64,000 nucleotides of DNA from Alkalicoccobacillus gibsonii (GTDB taxonomy: Bacteria; Bacillota; Bacilli; Bacillales; Bacillaceae_D). The position numbers and the translations under genes are program-made. A model generated the notes under the pieces. That model searched no databases. It was not told where the DNA came from and saw nothing but the letters and a program-made list of their open reading frames with translations. The stretch lies in NCBI RefSeq assembly GCF_016798245.1, contig NZ_JAEUZA010000002.1, forward strand, positions 620,001 to 684,000, written 5' to 3'. Shown here piece by piece: positions 60,473-64,000 of the stretch; the first letter of the stretch is position 1, and the number at the start of each line of letters is the position of its first letter.

Positions 60473-61459
60473 ATGCGGAAGCACGTGGGTGTGGCAGCAC
60501 TTGGAATAGGTCTTCTATTCCTTGCTGCCTGTTCCTCTTCTGAAGGGAAACAGGCAACAGAAGCTGATATCGCCAACTATCCAAATAAGACCATTGAGAT
60601 TTATGTGCCTGCGAGTCCAGGGGGGCAAACAGATACAGCCGCTCGTGTGATGGCCAAGCATTTACCAAAGTACCTTGGTGCTAATATTGTGGTTGTGAAT
60701 CAAGCAACCGCTGGTGGAGCTCTTGCTTTTGAAAATGTTCGTTCCTCAGATAAAGATGGATACAGCCTCCTTTTTAATCATCAAGCCCTTCATACAGGCC
60801 ATGCCGTACGTCAATTGGAGTACAGCACAGATGAATTGACAGCTATCGGCACTTTCTCATCTGTTAACCAGGTCTTCGTTGTTAGTGCCAATTCACCCTA
60901 TGAAACACTCGATGACCTCGTAGACTACGCGAAGGAAAACCCTAATGAAGTCATTTATGGTTCACAGATCGGAGGAACCACTCACTTTATGGGAGAGCTA
61001 TTAGGAATTGAGTCTGGTACAGAAATTAAAATTCTTGATGTAGGTAGCGAGTCGGATCGGATGACAGGACTTCTTGGAGGACAGATCGATCTTGCTGTAA
61101 CAGGTGTTGGAAATGTATTAAATTACATTGAGTCCGGAGATTTTAGAGCGTTAGGTGTACTATCGGATGAACGAGATGAACTGGCTCCAGAGCTTGAGAC
61201 AACAGTGGAGCAGGGATATGACGTTCAATTCCCTATTGTTCATTCCTTGTATGGACCTAAGGATATGCCTGATGAGATTGTTCAACAATGGAATGATGCA
61301 ACAGAACAGCTTGCACAGGATGAGGACTACAACGAGGAACTCGAAAAGACGTTCCAGCAGCACACATTAATGAATGCAGAGGAAGCACGGTTATTTTCTC
61401 AGGAAGAAATGGAGAAAGCTCAGCTTATTGCAGATGAACTTTTTTCTGATATTGAATGA
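60473..61459 (+). CDS. tctC: Tripartite tricarboxylate transporter receptor TctC-like lipoprotein
   Basis: A 328-residue Bug/TctC-family extracellular receptor with a lipobox L-A-A-C-S. The core begins Y-P-N-K-T-I-E-I-Y-V-P-A-S-P-G-G-Q-T-D-T near 35, the typical TctC opening with its ligand loop, and H-F-M-G-E-L-L lies near 175. With TctBA it should capture a dicarboxylate; operon context suggests galactarate rather than citrate. The GGAGGG ribosome site precedes ATG 60473. Confidence 0.9.
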   Translation: MRKHVGVAALGIGLLFLAACSSSEGKQATEADIANYPNKTIEIYVPASPGGQTDTAARVMAKHLPKYLGANIVVVNQATAGGALAFENVRSSDKDGYSLLFNHQALHTGHAVRQLEYSTDELTAIGTFSSVNQVFVVSANSPYETLDDLVDYAKENPNEVIYGSQIGGTTHFMGELLGIESGTEIKILDVGSESDRMTGLLGGQIDLAVTGVGNVLNYIESGDFRALGVLSDERDELAPELETTVEQGYDVQFPIVHSLYGPKDMPDEIVQQWNDATEQLAQDEDYNEELEKTFQQHTLMNAEEARLFSQEEMEKAQLIADELFSDIE

Positions 61460-61474
61460 TAAGGCGTGATGGGG

Positions 61475-61933
61475 ATGAATCTAACACAAGAACGGGTCAT
61501 GGGTATGGTGATCGCAGGGCTCGGGTTACTCATGTTTTTGAATACATTCACCATGTCTTTTATGATGCTAGCGGATGATCCGGGACCAAGGCTATTGCCT
61601 AGGGTAGTCTCGATTGCCCTTATTTTATGTGGAATTGGGCTCGCCTTCTATAAGAGCGAGGGTGCTAAACAACTTACCTTTAAATTAAACGAGAACAGTA
61701 AGCGAATGGTCATTAGCTTTATTGCGCTACTTGCATATGCTTTGTTGTTTAATGTTATTGGGTATATCATCAGTACATTTGTATTCCTCAGCTTCTTAAC
61801 TTGGTACCTGACAAAAGAGAAAGACAAAGCAACCATTTGGAAAAGTTTAATTAATGGCTTTGTTGTAACCGTTATCATTTATGTGGTGTTTTCACAATTA
61901 CTGAATGTCATTTTACCTGCAGGGCTTCTATAA
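61475..61933 (+). CDS. tctB: Tripartite tricarboxylate transporter small subunit TctB-like
   Basis: A protein of about 152 residues with four hydrophobic segments, the usual TctB topology, and the D-P-G-P-R-L-L-P loop typical of the family near residue 35. GTG 61466, ATG 61469 and ATG 61475 are all in frame and the ribosome site (AAGG at 61461-61464) is weak, so the start is uncertain by up to three codons. It lies between tctC and tctA. Confidence 0.86.
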   Translation: MNLTQERVMGMVIAGLGLLMFLNTFTMSFMMLADDPGPRLLPRVVSIALILCGIGLAFYKSEGAKQLTFKLNENSKRMVISFIALLAYALLFNVIGYIISTFVFLSFLTWYLTKEKDKATIWKSLINGFVVTVIIYVVFSQLLNVILPAGLL

Positions 61934-61945
61934 AGGAGGAGCAAC

Positions 61946-63445
61946 ATGGACGTATTTATTCAAAGTTTATCTGCATCCTTCACTCCGTTCGTCATCCTGC
62001 TTATGGCACTAGGTGTGCTAATTGGATTGATATTTGGAACAGTGCCAGGATTAACAGCAACCATGGGTATGGCGCTCTTTGTACCCTTTACCTTTGGGAT
62101 GGACCCGGTACCTGGAATCGCCTTTTTAATTTGTTTACACTTGGGTGGTGTATCGGGAGGACTTGTTGCCTCGACTTTACTCGGGATACCAGGAACTCCA
62201 TCTTCTATTGCAACAACCTTTGACGCATACCCAATGTCTAAAAATGGTGAGCCATTACGGGCGCTTGGAATAGGGGTTATCGCTTCTTTAGTAGGGGGAG
62301 CATTAAGCTTCATTGCTCTTGTGACGATCTCTCCCGTTATTTCAAGACTCGCTGTAAAGATGGGGCCATTTGAATTCTTTGCATTAATTTTCTTTGCCCT
62401 TTCACTTGTAGCGGTCCTTGCGAAGGGGAGTATGTTAAAAGGAGTGACAGCCGGATTTCTTGGACTGGCGGCAGGACTTGTTGGCTTTGCTCCAATTGAT
62501 GGGCTGCAACGCTATACGCTCGGAATTCTTGAGTTAAAGGGAGGATTTGAACTTCTGCCTTTAATTATGGGATTATTCGCAATCTCGCAACTATTAATTG
62601 AGATTCTTGGAGACTCTAAAAGTCAGGATATCGACCTTAAGGCAAAAGGGTTTGCTTTCTCGCTTACGGAAATCATCAAAAACTGGTGGAATCTTTTACG
62701 TTCATCACTAATCGGAATTGCCTTCGGGATCTTACCAGGGCTTGGTAGTGGGACATCAAATTTAGTTGCGTATGCACAGGCAAAGCAGGCTTCTAAGACA
62801 TCAGAACGATTTGGAAAAGGTGCCCCAGAAGGAATCTACGCCTCAGAATCAGCAAACACGGCAAGTGTCGGGGGTTCTCTTATTCCCATGCTATCTCTCG
62901 GGATTCCAGGTGACACGGTTACGGCGATTCTTTTAGGTGGTTTTATGATTCATGGACTCCAACCAGGACCGTTATTCTTTACGAGTAACCCCGACATTGT
63001 GTACGTCGTGTTTATTGCCTTTTTTGTCGCGATGGTATTGGTATTCTTGTATCAGTTGTTTGGGATGAAGCTTTTTACTCGGGTATTAACAGTTCCAAAG
63101 CAATACCTGTTTCCAGTTATCTTTGTTTTGACGGTCGTAGGCGCCTATACGACCAATAGCTCCATTTTTGATATTTGGGTGATGATTTTGTTTGGGGTCG
63201 TAGGATTTTTCCTTGTTCGGAATGGATTCCCTATCGCTCCGATGATTCTTGGATTTATTCTTGGACCATTACTTGAAACATATATGAGAAGAGCCCTCAT
63301 GACATCAGGAAATGCAGCCGATTTCTTTACGAATCCAATCTCTGCCTTATTTATTCTGGCTGGAATTGCGTGTGTGGTATTCACTCTTAGAAGTGAGATC
63401 AAAGAAAAAAGAGGGAAGAACACAAGCAACACACTTAACGTTTAA
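61946..63445 (+). CDS. tctA: Tripartite tricarboxylate transporter large subunit TctA-like
   Basis: A 499-residue integral membrane protein with about 11-12 helices. Family signatures are G-T-V-P-G-L-T-A-T-M-G near 28, G-I-P-G-T-P-S-S near 75, G-I-L-P-G-L-G near 258, and L-G-I-P-G-D-T-V-T-A near 315. It is the translocation subunit and the last gene of the galactarate operon. The AAAGGAGGAG ribosome site is strong. Confidence 0.93.
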   Translation: MDVFIQSLSASFTPFVILLMALGVLIGLIFGTVPGLTATMGMALFVPFTFGMDPVPGIAFLICLHLGGVSGGLVASTLLGIPGTPSSIATTFDAYPMSKNGEPLRALGIGVIASLVGGALSFIALVTISPVISRLAVKMGPFEFFALIFFALSLVAVLAKGSMLKGVTAGFLGLAAGLVGFAPIDGLQRYTLGILELKGGFELLPLIMGLFAISQLLIEILGDSKSQDIDLKAKGFAFSLTEIIKNWWNLLRSSLIGIAFGILPGLGSGTSNLVAYAQAKQASKTSERFGKGAPEGIYASESANTASVGGSLIPMLSLGIPGDTVTAILLGGFMIHGLQPGPLFFTSNPDIVYVVFIAFFVAMVLVFLYQLFGMKLFTRVLTVPKQYLFPVIFVLTVVGAYTTNSSIFDIWVMILFGVVGFFLVRNGFPIAPMILGFILGPLLETYMRRALMTSGNAADFFTNPISALFILAGIACVVFTLRSEIKEKRGKNTSNTLNV

Positions 63446-63463
63446 AGATTGAAAGATGATCCC

Positions 63464-63504
63464 AACCCAACGAATCTGTCAGACTACAGATTCATTGGGT
63501 TTTT
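63464..63504 (+). terminator. Terminator of the galactarate operon
   Basis: AACCCAA-GAATCTGT and ACAGATTC-TTGGGTT (one mismatch) form a 15-16 bp stem around a CAGACT loop, followed by TTTT. Confidence 0.9.
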
Positions 63505-63602
63505 CTACTTCTACAAAGGAATAACTTTCCTTCACCTTTCATAAAATCTGTTGATCAAGCTTGTATATTGGCACCATGTCGAAAAATAATTAGGTGATGT
63601 TA

Positions 63603-63631
63603 TTGTATTTTTTGGCTAATCGATTTATATT
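63603..63631 (+). promoter_or_regulatory. Promoter of sugar-binding protein gene
   Basis: TTGTAT (63603-63608) and TATATT (63626-63631) are exactly 17 bp apart, about 115 bp before the start codon of the lipoprotein gene. Confidence 0.5.
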
Positions 63632-63697
63632 GGTTGTACGTACTAGTTTAGTTGAGAACCGATCCAATCGAAAATGAAGCCGATAATGTCCGTACAA

Positions 63698-63713
63698 ATG
63701 ATAGCGCTATCAT
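63698..63713. promoter_or_regulatory. Palindromic cre-like operator
   Basis: ATGATAGCGCTATCAT is a perfect 16-bp palindrome. Its core TGATAGCGCTATCA matches the cre consensus TGWAANCGNTNWCA at 13 of 14 positions. It lies 34 bp before the start codon at 63747, consistent with CcpA (or another LacI-family) roadblock control. Confidence 0.7.
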
Positions 63714-63746
63714 TCGGAGGACAACCAATTAGGGGGATGAGTTTTT

Positions 63747-64000
63747 ATGAAAAAGCTGGGCTTAGTAGGGTTAATGATAGTCGGTGGGGTAATGGTAGCT
63801 GCTTGTTCTGAGGGGAGTTCTGGTGGAGACGGCGGAGGTGAAGAAGAGTTAACAGTTGGTATTTCCATGCCAACGCAATCTTCAGAACGTTGGATTGCAG
63901 ACGGGAATAATATGGTCGATTACTTTGAAGAATTAGGGTATAAAACAGAGCTTCAATATGCCGAGGATGTAGTGGAAAATCAAGTATCTCAAATTGAGAA
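63747..64000 (+). CDS. ChvE/XylF-like sugar-binding lipoprotein (5' part)
   Basis: The gene is cut by the window end; 84 codons are visible. The signal peptide ends with a lipobox V-A-A-C-S, followed by a Gly/Ser/Glu linker, then V-G-I-S-M-P-T-Q-S-S-E-R-W-I-A-D-G-N-N-M and L-Q-Y-A-E-D near 80. These are typical of multiple-sugar-binding ChvE and xylose-binding XylF proteins. AGGGGGATGAG precedes the ATG. An ABC ATPase and permease would be expected downstream. Confidence 0.82.
   Translation, partial: MKKLGLVGLMIVGGVMVAACSEGSSGGDGGGEEELTVGISMPTQSSERWIADGNNMVDYFEELGYKTELQYAEDVVENQVSQIE

Overview
The window comes from a low-GC, spore-forming Bacillaceae-type Firmicute. The evidence is the strong AGGAGG-type ribosome sites, frequent TTG/GTG starts, cre-like catabolite boxes, and close matches in gene order or content to Bacillus-group systems (ganSPQA, glnQHMP with glnKL, spsI-like dTDP-sugar genes, a galactarate dehydratase with the Oceanobacillus-type active site). 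It is chromosomal: no rRNA, tRNA, CRISPR array, transposase or phage module was seen.

Layout. 0-9 kb: a universal stress protein, a VanZ-like protein, a large secreted glucosaminidase with an acidic repeat and three GW-type repeats, a dTDP-sugar operon (rmlA-rmlC-rmlB, no rmlD), a 34-residue membrane peptide, and an ABC-F ATPase preceded by promoter, leader ORF and terminator. 9-19 kb: ganR-ganSPQA-galK-galT for galactan/galacto-oligosaccharide uptake, cleavage and Leloir metabolism, with matching operators before ganR and ganS and a cre before ganS. 19-20.5 kb: repeats only. 20.5-25.7 kb: glutamine-type ABC importer glnQHMP facing glnKL. 25.8-27.8 kb: a second galK, a YkvA protein, and a membrane-anchored L7/L12-like protein. 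27.9-34.7 kb: glycosyltransferases, UDP-GlcNAc 2-epimerase and two small barrel proteins, perhaps for a surface or spore glycan. 34.8-37.5 kb: a YhgE/Pip membrane protein. 37.6-42.6 kb: a PrpR-like regulator, KdgT-type permease, DUF1537 kinase and PdxA2 (D-threonate-type pathway). 42.8-46.5 kb: LytS/LytT-type two-component system and an OFA-family transporter, resembling the E. coli YpdAB-YhjX pyruvate circuit. 46.6-49.3 kb: a lipoprotein, a frameshifted dsdA and an SGNH hydrolase. 49.9-55.5 kb: DUF1537 kinase, GarR, GntP and RpiR, divergent from a class II aldolase. 56-63.5 kb: GntR, KdgD, aldehyde dehydrogenase, galactarate dehydratase II and TctCBA. The window ends inside a ChvE/XylF-like sugar-binding lipoprotein.

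Theme: most of the window is carbon scavenging (galactosides, tetronates, a probable hexonate, galactarate), each module with its own regulator and often a cre-like box.

The most unusual feature is not a gene. At least five loci carry intergenic arrays whose unit sequence differs between loci but whose period is always about 20-21 bp (41-bp dimers at two loci), placed beside transcription terminators at operon ends. Other points of note are the ABC-F attenuator, the dsdA deletion between 9-bp repeats, the R-x-Y galactarate dehydratase, and a kinase/aldolase/GarR set that suggests an unassigned phospho-ketohexonate pathway.
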